Shown: positions 1-5,590, numbered from the stretch's first letter. The stretch: DNA of 6,375 nucleotides from Kiritimatiellia bacterium (GCA_024405255.1 JAKSOY010000244.1:1-6375); one strand, 5' to 3'. A program made the numbers and translations. Notes: a model not told the origin generated them from the sequence alone.

Positions 1-158
1 TTCAAAGTGAAAGTAAGTTTGCCCTGAATAGGATCGCGACGTGTTTCAAGAAGGCGAACGACGTCAAGTTCGTTGCACCGCCCGGCGCCCGCTACCGTGT
101 CTACACGAAGGACGACGGCATCTACGTGATGAGCGGTTTGATCGTCACAATCCGGTAA
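1..158 (+). CDS. 3' end of an unrecognised protein-coding gene (partial)
   Basis: An open frame enters from the left edge (first complete codon at base 3) and runs 51 codons to TAA at 156-158. The visible C-terminus contains KFVAPPGARYRVYTKDDG and ends in GLIVTIR. It is hydrophilic, has no membrane segment, and alternates in a way that suggests beta strands. Codons are mostly G/C-ending, as in the downstream genes, which supports real coding. I do not recognise the family. In particular it does not look like the helix-turn-helix C-terminus of a sigma54 activator such as RtcR, which might have been expected beside rtcB. The hairpins at 177-198 and 231-254 probably end its transcript. The function is unknown and the start lies outside the window. 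Confidence 0.6.
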   Translation, partial: QSESKFALNRIATCFKKANDVKFVAPPGARYRVYTKDDGIYVMSGLIVTIR

Positions 159-176
159 TCCAATTCGTAGAGACAG

Positions 177-198
177 CAAAAACTTCGACGAGTTTTTG
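177..198 (+). terminator. AT-rich hairpin after the first gene, possible weak terminator
   Basis: CAAAAACT (177-184) and AGTTTTTG (191-198) form a perfect 8-bp stem around the 6-base loop TCGACG, 18 bases after the upstream stop codon. The right arm supplies a run of five T. The stem is mostly A-T pairs and therefore weak. It may help 3'-end formation, but the GC-rich hairpin just downstream is the better terminator. Confidence 0.3.
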
Positions 199-230
199 GA
201 TTGCCAGACAAAGTAAATGCATCCAAGTGC

Positions 231-256
231 GGGGGCTGATCCAAGTCAGCCCCCTT
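231..256 (+). terminator. GC-rich terminator-like hairpin
   Basis: GGGGGCTGA (231-239) pairs perfectly with TCAGCCCCC (246-254) across a 6-base loop. The stem is strong, but only TT and then a mixed sequence follows, so the U-tract is poor. It lies 73 bases past the TAA of the upstream gene and before all rtcB promoter candidates, so it would separate the two transcription units. A regulatory hairpin or a Rho-assisted stop is also possible. Confidence 0.55.
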
Positions 257-261
257 GCTGT

Positions 262-279
262 CCGAATACACTGTATCGG
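262..279 (+). promoter_or_regulatory. Imperfect palindrome, possible regulator site
   Basis: ATACA (266-270) and TGTAT (272-276) are inverted around a single C. The symmetry extends outward as CCG (262-264) and CGG (277-279), with one unpaired A at 265. It lies about 30 bases upstream of the sigma70-like -35 element at 308, a plausible place for an activator or repressor. No known operator is recognised, and a dyad this short could be chance. Confidence 0.25.
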
Positions 280-307
280 CTCGACCTGCGGTCTGTTTCA
301 GAATGGA

Positions 308-335
308 TTGTCATATTTTGGATAGAGACTATAAA
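308..335 (+). promoter_or_regulatory. Sigma70-like promoter candidate upstream of rtcB
   Basis: TTGTCA (308-313) and TATAAA (330-335) each match the sigma70 consensus at five of six positions and are 16 bases apart. Transcription would start near 342, giving a leader of about 180 bases before rtcB. The region is locally A+T-rich against a G+C-rich background. It could provide basal expression beside the sigma54 promoter at 464-480, or serve an unannotated leader RNA. Chance occurrence in an AT-rich patch cannot be excluded. Confidence 0.4.
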
Positions 336-373
336 ATTGAATAGTTGTTTCTCGGGGATGCTCAGATGTGGGA

Positions 374-384
374 TCAATGATTGA
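374..384 (+). promoter_or_regulatory. Small palindrome at activator distance from the sigma54 promoter
   Basis: TCAAT and ATTGA are perfectly inverted around a central G. The centre is about 110 bases upstream of the start predicted for the sigma54 promoter, within the range where sigma54 enhancer-binding proteins usually bind. It is short and has no second visible copy. Calling it an upstream activating site is inference from position only. Confidence 0.2.
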
Positions 385-405
385 ACGGGAGAATGTGGTC
401 TGATT

Positions 406-443
406 GGCGGTTTTGGAGGGAGATTGGGCGGGAATAGGCGGCC
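406..443 (+). other. G-rich, C-poor stretch with quadruplex potential
   Basis: On the + strand this stretch holds repeated G runs (GG, GGAGGG, GGG, GGG, GG, GG) with few C residues, unlike the balanced coding regions. Runs of two to three G separated by short loops could form a two-tier G-quadruplex in DNA, or in RNA started at the upstream promoter. It lies between the possible activator site at 374-384 and the sigma54 promoter. It may equally be simple compositional bias. Confidence 0.3.
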
Positions 444-463
444 TTTGACGTTTGACGGTCCAC

Positions 464-480
464 TTGGCACGGTGTTTGCT
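464..480 (+). promoter_or_regulatory. Sigma54 (RpoN) -24/-12 promoter of the rtcB operon
   Basis: TTGGCACGGTGTTTGCT agrees with the sigma54 consensus YTGGCACGRNNNTTGCW at every specified position. The invariant GG (466-467) and GC (478-479) are separated by exactly ten bases. Transcription should begin near 490, giving a leader of about 35 bases with the GGAGG ribosome site of rtcB at 514-518. Sigma54 promoters need an ATP-dependent enhancer-binding activator. In E. coli, rtcBA is transcribed by sigma54 under RtcR, so the gene downstream supports the call. No RtcR gene is visible in this window, so the activator would have to be encoded elsewhere. Confidence 0.85.
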
Positions 481-524
481 TTTCTCAAATACGTGAACCA
501 CGAGCCAAAAGAAGGAGGAAAGAA

Positions 525-1760
525 ATGAAGTGGGAAAAGTTTGAGGAAGGTTATTCGGTACCCGTGAAGAGCTGGTGCGAGAATTGTGAAGAGGGGGCCG
601 TGAAGCAGGCTGTCAACCTCGCGAAGCATCCGGTGGTGTTCGACCATGTGGCGCTGATGCCGGATGCGCACCAGGGTTATGGGATGCCGATCGGCGGCGT
701 GGTCGCGTGCGACAACGCCGTGATTCCGGCGGCCGTGGGAGTGGATATCGGCTGCGGCATGATTGCAACCGAGACGGACATCCCGGCGGAGCGTTTTGCC
801 GAGATGCCGTTCCGTCGTGCCTTCCAGGAGAAGCTCAAGGAGCGCATCCCGGTCGGCGAGGGCGTGTCGCATCGCGAGACGCAGAACTGGGAGGGATTCG
901 AAGAATACACGGCCAACAACGGGATGCGTTCGAATCTCTGGCCGTCCAAGCTGGACCGCATGAACCTCGGCACGCTTGGCGGGGGGAACCATTTCATCGA
1001 GTTGCAGAAGACAACCTCGCTTGATGGCGCGGGCGAACCGGAAGGCGGATCGAAGATTTGGCTGATGATCCATTCGGGCTCCCGCAACCTCGGCAAGCGA
1101 ATCGAGGAGCACTACCACAGGATCGCCAATCGTCTCTGCACGCGCTTCCACACGCCGCTGGCGGATCCGGATCTCGCGTTCCTGCCGATCGAGGAAGAGG
1201 ATGGACACAACTACTTCACCGACATGCTTTTCGCGTTGCGCTACGCGAAGGAAAACCGTCGTCGCATGATGGAGGCGATGAAGGCGACGCTGGCGGAGTT
1301 CGTGCCCGAGGTGAACTTCATCCGCACGATCGACATCCACCACAACTATGCCGCGTGCGAAGAGCACTTCGGCAAGAAGGTGTTCGTCCACCGCAAGGGG
1401 GCGACGTCGGCGAAGCTGGATGAGATCGGCATCATCCCCGGTTCGATGGGTACGGCTTCGTACATCGTACGCGGACTCGGCAACCCCGATTCGTTCATGT
1501 CGTGCTCGCATGGCGCGGGACGCCGCATGAGCCGCATTGCGGCCTCGACGACGCTCACGGTCGAAGAGTGCGACCAGGCGATGGACGGGATCGTGTGCGA
1601 ACGCTGGCATAAGTACAAGGGCTTCGGCAAGGCCAAGGGTCGTCTCGACCTCTCGGAAGCGCCGCAGGCCTACAAGGACATCGAGGATGTGATTGCGTCC
1701 GAACGCGACCTCATCGAGCCGCTCGTCCGCCTCGTCCCCCTCGCGAGCTTAAAGGGGTGA
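525..1760 (+). CDS. rtcB: RtcB family RNA-splicing ligase (3'-phosphate/5'-OH RNA ligase)
   Basis: This 411-residue cytoplasmic RNA ligase should join RNA 3'-phosphate or 2',3'-cyclic phosphate ends to 5'-OH ends using GTP and Mn2+, through a histidine-GMP intermediate. The length matches E. coli RtcB (408 residues) and there is no intein. Family motifs appear in order: MPDAHQGYGMPIGG (45-58), VGVDIGCGM (71-79, with D74 and C77 as metal ligands), GTLGGGNHF (149-157, N155/H156), HSGSRNLG (183-190), HHNY (272-275), HRKGAT (289-294), PGSMGTASY (305-313) and SCSHGAGR (326-333), where H329 corresponds to the guanylylated histidine. The catalytic set is intact. The ATG at 525 follows GGAGG by six bases. 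It leads the operon, 19 bases before the first nucleotidyltransferase gene, behind a sigma54 promoter. No archease gene is visible nearby. Physiological substrates (tRNA, rRNA or mRNA damage) cannot be read from sequence. Confidence 0.97.
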   Translation: MKWEKFEEGYSVPVKSWCENCEEGAVKQAVNLAKHPVVFDHVALMPDAHQGYGMPIGGVVACDNAVIPAAVGVDIGCGMIATETDIPAERFAEMPFRRAFQEKLKERIPVGEGVSHRETQNWEGFEEYTANNGMRSNLWPSKLDRMNLGTLGGGNHFIELQKTTSLDGAGEPEGGSKIWLMIHSGSRNLGKRIEEHYHRIANRLCTRFHTPLADPDLAFLPIEEEDGHNYFTDMLFALRYAKENRRRMMEAMKATLAEFVPEVNFIRTIDIHHNYAACEEHFGKKVFVHRKGATSAKLDEIGIIPGSMGTASYIVRGLGNPDSFMSCSHGAGRRMSRIAASTTLTVEECDQAMDGIVCERWHKYKGFGKAKGRLDLSEAPQAYKDIEDVIASERDLIEPLVRLVPLASLKG

Positions 1761-1764
1761 AAGA

Positions 1765-1773
1765 TGGTATAAT
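1765..1773 (+). promoter_or_regulatory. Extended -10 promoter candidate before the first nucleotidyltransferase gene
   Basis: TGGTATAAT is a perfect extended -10 element (TGN followed by the consensus TATAAT). No good -35 element lies 16-18 bases upstream, but extended -10 promoters tolerate that. Initiation about seven bases downstream would fall at or next to the ATG at 1780, giving a leaderless or nearly leaderless mRNA. This fits the lack of a good ribosome-binding site before that gene. It sits in the 19-base gap after rtcB. Confidence 0.45.
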
Positions 1774-1779
1774 AGGCGT

Positions 1780-2847
1780 ATGTACGATTATCATGAGTTG
1801 ACCCTGCCTGACAATCCCGCGGTGATTTTCCGCGGGATTGTCGGCAGTCGTGCCTACGGGACCGCGAATGCGCAAAGCGACACGGACATTCGCGGCATCT
1901 TTACGGTGCCGTCGCGGGAGTATGTTCGGCTGTCCGTTCCGCCCAAGCAGGTCTCCGACGAACGGAACGACCGGACCTATTATTCGCTCCTGCGATTTTG
2001 CGAGTTGATGTCCGAAGCCAATCCGACGACGTTGGAGATGCTCTATCTGCCGAAGGACTGCATCCTCAAGACGACGTCGGCTTTTGGCATCCTTGAGAAG
2101 AATCGCGACATTTTCATCACCCAGATGGCGGTCGACAGTCATTTGGGCTACGCGGTCAGCCAGATTAAAAAAGCGCGCGGGTGCAACGAGCGGGTATGGA
2201 ATCCGTGGCCCGAGGAACCGCCGGAACCGGAAGACTATTGTGCCTTCCTTGCGGATGTCCGCCAGTTTCCTCGTCAGTTGAAAGAGACGGGTGTGGATTT
2301 GGGGCGTTGCCGGGTGACGCGTCTTTCCAAGAGCGTGACGGCCGACATCTTCCACGTCTATGACTTTGGCGTGGAAACGGGTGGCGTGTTTCGTGGCGGG
2401 GCGCCGGTGGTCTCGTCGGTTCCGAAGGAGGATGCCGGGAAACGCGTCGGCGTGCTGATTTTCAACAAGCAGGCTTTTGATTCGGCGAAGCGGCAGCATC
2501 AGGAGTACTGGAGTTGGCGTCGCCATCGCAACGAGGCGCGATGGGTTCAGCAGGAACGCGGCCAGCTCGACTACGATGCGAAGAACATGATGCATCTGAC
2601 GCGGCTCTTGTTCTCGGGCGAGAACATCGTCAAGAACGGAGAACCGATCGTCCGTTTCGACGGCGAGAAACTGCAGACGTTGCTGTCGATTCGCCGGGGC
2701 GAATGGACGTTCGATGCGATCATCGCGCATGCGGAGAAGATCCAGGCGGAGATCGAAGCGAGGAAGGGACGGCTTCGGCTGGTTCCCGACCGTGCTCGAA
2801 TCGACGGGTTGATTGATGAGGTGATGAAGGAAGCAGGAGTCAAGTGA
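1780..2847 (+). CDS. RlaP-like predicted nucleotidyltransferase, longer paralogue (DNA polymerase beta superfamily)
   Basis: This 355-residue protein carries a minimal nucleotidyltransferase core: GSRAYG (22-27), then SDTDIRG (33-39), with D34 and D36 as the paired metal-binding carboxylates. D64 in DRTYYSLLRF (64-73) is the likely third carboxylate. NPTTLEMLYL (81-90) continues the pattern typical of the RlaP/YcgL family (COG3541, PF10127-like). RlaP proteins were predicted by comparative genomics to act in RNA repair beside RNA ligases; the exact reaction (for example nucleotide addition to damaged ends) is unproven. Residues from about 110 on are an extra basic and aromatic region I do not recognise. 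The ATG at 1780 has only AGG three bases away as a ribosome site, so translation may be leaderless from the extended -10 element or coupled to rtcB. Its TGA overlaps the next ATG by one base. Confidence 0.85.
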   Translation: MYDYHELTLPDNPAVIFRGIVGSRAYGTANAQSDTDIRGIFTVPSREYVRLSVPPKQVSDERNDRTYYSLLRFCELMSEANPTTLEMLYLPKDCILKTTSAFGILEKNRDIFITQMAVDSHLGYAVSQIKKARGCNERVWNPWPEEPPEPEDYCAFLADVRQFPRQLKETGVDLGRCRVTRLSKSVTADIFHVYDFGVETGGVFRGGAPVVSSVPKEDAGKRVGVLIFNKQAFDSAKRQHQEYWSWRRHRNEARWVQQERGQLDYDAKNMMHLTRLLFSGENIVKNGEPIVRFDGEKLQTLLSIRRGEWTFDAIIAHAEKIQAEIEARKGRLRLVPDRARIDGLIDEVMKEAGVK

Positions 2848-3632
2848 TGAAGGAGAAGATTGTACAGGTGCTGGAGTCCGAGGCGGCTCGACACGACTGC
2901 CGTATCCTCTTTGCCGTTGAAAGCGGCAGTCGGGCCTGGGGCTTCGCCTCGCCCGACAGCGACTATGACATTCGCGCGGTCTATGTGAAACCGCTCGACT
3001 GGTATTTGGGGCTTGAAGAAGGCAAGCCAGACACGTGGGAAGAGATGCTGCCCGGCGATTTGGACATTTCGGCCTGGGATCTGCGCAAGGTCCTGCGTCA
3101 GATGTTGAAGAGCAACTGCTCGTTGTTCGAGTGGATCGGTTCGCCGATCGTGTACGTGGATACGGGCATCCTGGCGCATCTCGCCGAATTAGCGGCCCGC
3201 GCGTTCAACCCGGCGCATGCGGCCTATCACTACGCCTCGCTCTTCCGGCATGCAATGGAAACCGCCGATGAGAACGGAACGATCAGCGTCAAAAAACTCT
3301 GCTACGCTCTGCGGGCGAATGCCGCGGTCGCGTGGATTCGTCAACACGAGACGATGCCACCCACCGAATTCCGCAAGGTGCTGGAGGGAATCGACCTCTC
3401 CGAAGCGATGCGCCGGGAAATCGATGACTTACTTGCCTTGAAGTCCAGCGCTGCGGAAAAGGACCGCCTAACGCCGCCCACGCTTCTCGCGGACCTGCTC
3501 GTCGATCGGTTGGGCGAGATTGGAAACATCGTGTGGCGGAAGACGATTGCGCCACCGCAGGAATTACGAATGGATATGGAGCGACTGTTCCAGTCGATTC
3601 TCAAGTATTGCAATACATTAGAATCCATATGA
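2847..3632 (+). CDS. RlaP/YcgL-like predicted nucleotidyltransferase, shorter paralogue
   Basis: This 261-residue protein is close in length to B. subtilis YcgL. It has GSRAWG (27-32), SDYDIRAVY (38-46) with D39 and D41, and a third carboxylate D73 in DISAWDLRK (73-81), followed by NCSLFEWIGSPIVY (90-103). The order and spacing match the preceding gene, so the two are distant paralogues rather than a recent duplication. A helical region follows from about residue 105 (AHAAYHYASLFRH, then KKLCYALRANAAVAW), typical of the family. The ATG at 2847 is preferred over the in-frame GTG at 2844: it has AGGAG (2835-2839) seven bases upstream and shares one base with the preceding stop, implying translational coupling. 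The final codons form the first unit of the 52-bp tandem repeat. The likely role is RNA end processing with RtcB; the substrate is unknown. Confidence 0.85.
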   Translation: MKEKIVQVLESEAARHDCRILFAVESGSRAWGFASPDSDYDIRAVYVKPLDWYLGLEEGKPDTWEEMLPGDLDISAWDLRKVLRQMLKSNCSLFEWIGSPIVYVDTGILAHLAELAARAFNPAHAAYHYASLFRHAMETADENGTISVKKLCYALRANAAVAWIRQHETMPPTEFRKVLEGIDLSEAMRREIDDLLALKSSAAEKDRLTPPTLLADLLVDRLGEIGNIVWRKTIAPPQELRMDMERLFQSILKYCNTLESI

Positions 3633-3723
3633 GCGGCTGCTCCAGTCGATTCTCAAGTATTGCAATACATTAGAATCCACATGAATGGCTATTCCAGTCG
3701 ATTCTCAAGTATTGCAATACATT
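3589..3723 (+). repeat. 52-bp tandem repeat made from the 3' end of the second nucleotidyltransferase gene
   Basis: Two full units start at 3589 and 3641, and a partial third at 3693, with an exact 52-base period. The first 31 bases of each unit (to ...GCAATACATT) are identical in all three. Units one and two differ at only five of 52 positions, all in the tail. A more degenerate half-unit at 3568-3588, inside the gene, resembles the tail, so the array probably arose by duplicating the gene's own 3' end. Each unit carries the perfect palindrome GTATTGCAATAC (3605-3616, 3657-3668, 3709-3720). In units one and two, outer ATTCT/AGAAT arms extend it to a 28-bp imperfect dyad (3597-3624, 3649-3676). 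Unit one also has CGACTG/CAGTCG (3582-3587, 3591-3596). Because 52 is not a multiple of three, each copy shifts the reading frame. Confidence 0.95.
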
Positions 3724-3745
3724 GGAAAACGGAAGGCAATGGACG

Positions 3746-5461
3746 ATGAACATCATTGAACAGATCAGGGCGATTGAACACGAACAGTTGGATGCGTGGA
3801 CGGATATTCGCATGGTTGGCCGTGGCTATGGCATTGTCGACAATGTCTCGCGGATCGTGGCTGCGGAGGATTGTGTTTCGGCAAGGGTTCGCGGCGGTTC
3901 GCTTTATGTGACCTCGGTCTTTATCGGTGCGCAGGGGAAAGTCGATTCGCGTTGTACGTGTCCCGTTCGTACACGATGCAAGCATGCGGTGGCCCTGATG
4001 CTGGCGGTTCAGCGGAAACTGAAGGCCGGGGAGGCGATTCCTCTGACAACGATTCCGGCAGAATCGGATGCGCGGCTTCTCGTACAGGCGGCGGAGGAGG
4101 CCGAGAGACGTGCGGAGGAGGCGAAGCGTCTTGCAGCCCTTCAAGAGGAGAAACGGCGGGCGGCGGCGCGGCGGGCGGAAATCAAGAGACTCAAGGCGGA
4201 TTTCGAACAGGCTCGGGAACGGGTGCTGATGGCGTGTGCGCATCGGGATCCTGCCGCGATTCGCGATTCGGTCGAGGAACTTTTGTACTGGTCGGACGAC
4301 GACCTGAATATCGATTATCCCGGGGCTTTTCATTTCGTCCCCGATCTCGTCAATTGGACCATGGAGACGGTCGTGGTGGCCTTGAGGACAAGCGGCTGGT
4401 CGGCGGCGGATGTCCTTGTGTGGGCTTGCGATCTGACGCGTCCCTACCATTTCTTCAGTCCGGGGAAAGTGATTGAAAACCTGTGGGAGTCGCCGGCGGG
4501 CGAATACACACGGCCGGACGTCTGGGCCGAGGCGGCGACAAAACTCACGGCCGAGTTGAAGAACGTTCCGGCTCGTGCTTTGTCGGGGGAGGATACCTGG
4601 AGCCATCTTCTTCGTTCCGTTCAGACCGCCTGGCGGCGGGCAGGACATGAAGAGCGATGCGTTCCGGTGTTTGTCGACTATGTCGAGAAAGCCAAAATCT
4701 GGCGGGAAGGGGTTCAGCTGTTGAACCGCTTTGGATGCTATGACGAGGCGATTCGGATGGCCCGCAAAGGTGTCAAGGCAATGGTCGAAGAGGGCGAGCT
4801 CGAAGAGATTGCGTTATTGATGGAACCCTTGGCGGACGCGTTTTCGGGGAAAGGGGATTACGCTCGGGCGGCGGCTGTTCGCGCGGAACAGTTTCTGGAG
4901 TGGCGTGGGTGTTACGGATACCATATGACGACGGATCGTTTCTACGCCATCCTCGCCGACGCGGAAAAGGTCGGCTTGCGGACCGAGGTTCGGGCGGCAT
5001 TGATCCATGCACTGGAGACGGGGTGGAATCCGCCGTCGATTGTCACCTTCCGGCTTGATGAAATGGAGCCGGGGGAGGTCTTTCGAAACCCGCCGAAGCG
5101 GATCGACTATTTCATTCGCACGACACTGCCCGAGGCGCCGACATGGCCTTTGCCCTGGGCGCGCGAAGGAATCCGATTGGAAGACACCCGCTGGGATGAT
5201 TTTCTCGGCGGGTGCTGGGATGACTTCCATTTCCTTCTCAGGCTCGCGCTGGTCGAGGGGAACAAGGATGAAATCGCCCGGCGGTTTTGCGATCTGCCGT
5301 CCTTCCCGGGCGGGAACGAGGATCTGCTCGAACGTGTGAAAGACGCCCTGCGGGGATTCCGTCCCGATATTGTCGAGGTCATCGTCTTGCAGGGACGGGG
5401 CTGGAAGAACATCTGGACAGGGAAGTGCGACCCGAAGGTTCTGCGGTGCTTGTGCAAGTGA
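3746..5461 (+). CDS. SWIM zinc-finger domain protein of unknown function
   Basis: This 571-residue soluble protein has a SWIM-type zinc finger near its N-terminus: CTCPVRTRCKH (70-80), with C70, C72, C78 and H80 fitting CxCx(n)CxH. SWIM fingers mediate nucleic-acid or protein contacts. Residues about 112-160 are a strongly charged Ala/Glu/Arg-rich helix, probably coiled coil. The remainder looks helical, with a TPR-like stretch around 330-382 (CYDEAIRMARKG, GDYARAAAVRAEQF), then aromatic-rich segments (WDDFLGGCWDDFHF, 482-495). There is no obvious nuclease, ATPase or ligase motif. The ATG at 3746 is chosen because GGAAGG (3731-3736) lies nine bases upstream; the frame is also open back to a TTG at 3722 without a good ribosome site. 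It is the last gene of the RNA-repair cluster, 113 bases after the second nucleotidyltransferase gene. A role as an RNA- or partner-binding accessory is inference from context. Confidence 0.85.
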   Translation: MNIIEQIRAIEHEQLDAWTDIRMVGRGYGIVDNVSRIVAAEDCVSARVRGGSLYVTSVFIGAQGKVDSRCTCPVRTRCKHAVALMLAVQRKLKAGEAIPLTTIPAESDARLLVQAAEEAERRAEEAKRLAALQEEKRRAAARRAEIKRLKADFEQARERVLMACAHRDPAAIRDSVEELLYWSDDDLNIDYPGAFHFVPDLVNWTMETVVVALRTSGWSAADVLVWACDLTRPYHFFSPGKVIENLWESPAGEYTRPDVWAEAATKLTAELKNVPARALSGEDTWSHLLRSVQTAWRRAGHEERCVPVFVDYVEKAKIWREGVQLLNRFGCYDEAIRMARKGVKAMVEEGELEEIALLMEPLADAFSGKGDYARAAAVRAEQFLEWRGCYGYHMTTDRFYAILADAEKVGLRTEVRAALIHALETGWNPPSIVTFRLDEMEPGEVFRNPPKRIDYFIRTTLPEAPTWPLPWAREGIRLEDTRWDDFLGGCWDDFHFLLRLALVEGNKDEIARRFCDLPSFPGGNEDLLERVKDALRGFRPDIVEVIVLQGRGWKNIWTGKCDPKVLRCLCK

Positions 5462-5493
5462 CGACGGAGCTTAAGTGTCGAAATGCCGTTCTT

Positions 5494-5530
5494 CGCGAAA
5501 TGAACTCCGCAGATTTCGCGATTGCCTTTT
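5494..5530 (+). terminator. Terminator-like hairpin ending the rtcB-SWIM cluster
   Basis: CGCGAAAT (5494-5501) and ATTTCGCG (5513-5520) form a perfect 8-bp stem with an 11-base loop, followed by ATTGCC and four T residues. It begins 33 bases after the SWIM gene stop. The large loop and interrupted T-tract make it moderate in strength. Its trailing sequence overlaps the -35 element (5522-5527) of the next promoter, so the two units are packed back to back. Confidence 0.5.
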
Positions 5531-5550
5531 CCCCCCGAATTCGGTATAAT
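5522..5550 (+). promoter_or_regulatory. Sigma70-like promoter of the oadG-oadA operon
   Basis: TTGCCT (5522-5527) lies 17 bases upstream of a perfect TATAAT (5545-5550). Initiation is expected near 5557, giving a leader of about 34 bases that contains the AAGGAG ribosome site (5577-5582). The following sequence is A+T-rich, as at many strong promoters. This separates constitutive-looking decarboxylase transcription from the sigma54-driven cluster upstream. Confidence 0.75.
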
Positions 5551-5590
5551 AATATTTCAATTTTTTCAAAAGGACCAAGGAGTAACAAGA

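Noticed and set aside
41..325. A 94-codon + strand open frame across the left intergenic region
   Set aside because: It starts inside the partial gene in another frame and runs through both terminator-like hairpins and the first promoter candidate, with no ribosome site and no recognisable content.
366..437. Short leader ORFs upstream of rtcB, including one at 393-437 starting MWSDWRFW with three Trp codons
   Set aside because: The Trp codons follow from the G-rich composition, the nearest GGGAG is only one base from the ATG, and rtcB has no link to tryptophan regulation. These ORFs also lie upstream of the sigma54 start.
444..457. TTTGACG tandem duplicate resembling two -35 elements
   Set aside because: No acceptable -10 lies 16-18 bases downstream of either copy, and the sigma54 element just after explains transcription better.
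246..1610. A 454-codon open frame on the minus strand opposite rtcB
   Set aside because: It is a shadow of the GC-rich rtcB codons. It is Arg/His-rich with no domain, and the + strand frame carries the complete set of RtcB motifs.
2821..2854. 11-base direct repeat GTGATGAAGGA at 2821 and 2844
   Set aside because: It spans the gene junction but is explained by similar Met-Lys-Glu codons and start signals. No further structure supports it.
3568..3725. CRISPR array or insertion-sequence ends in the 52-bp repeats
   Set aside because: The units abut without variable spacers, and there is no transposase, terminal inverted repeat or target duplication. The repeat is derived from the adjacent coding sequence.
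1711..4648. Long minus-strand open frames opposite the nucleotidyltransferase and SWIM genes (1711-2730, 2571-3179, 3689-4648)
   Set aside because: All are antisense to genes with clear motifs or good ribosome sites. They are Arg/Pro/His-rich translations typical of GC-rich antisense frames.
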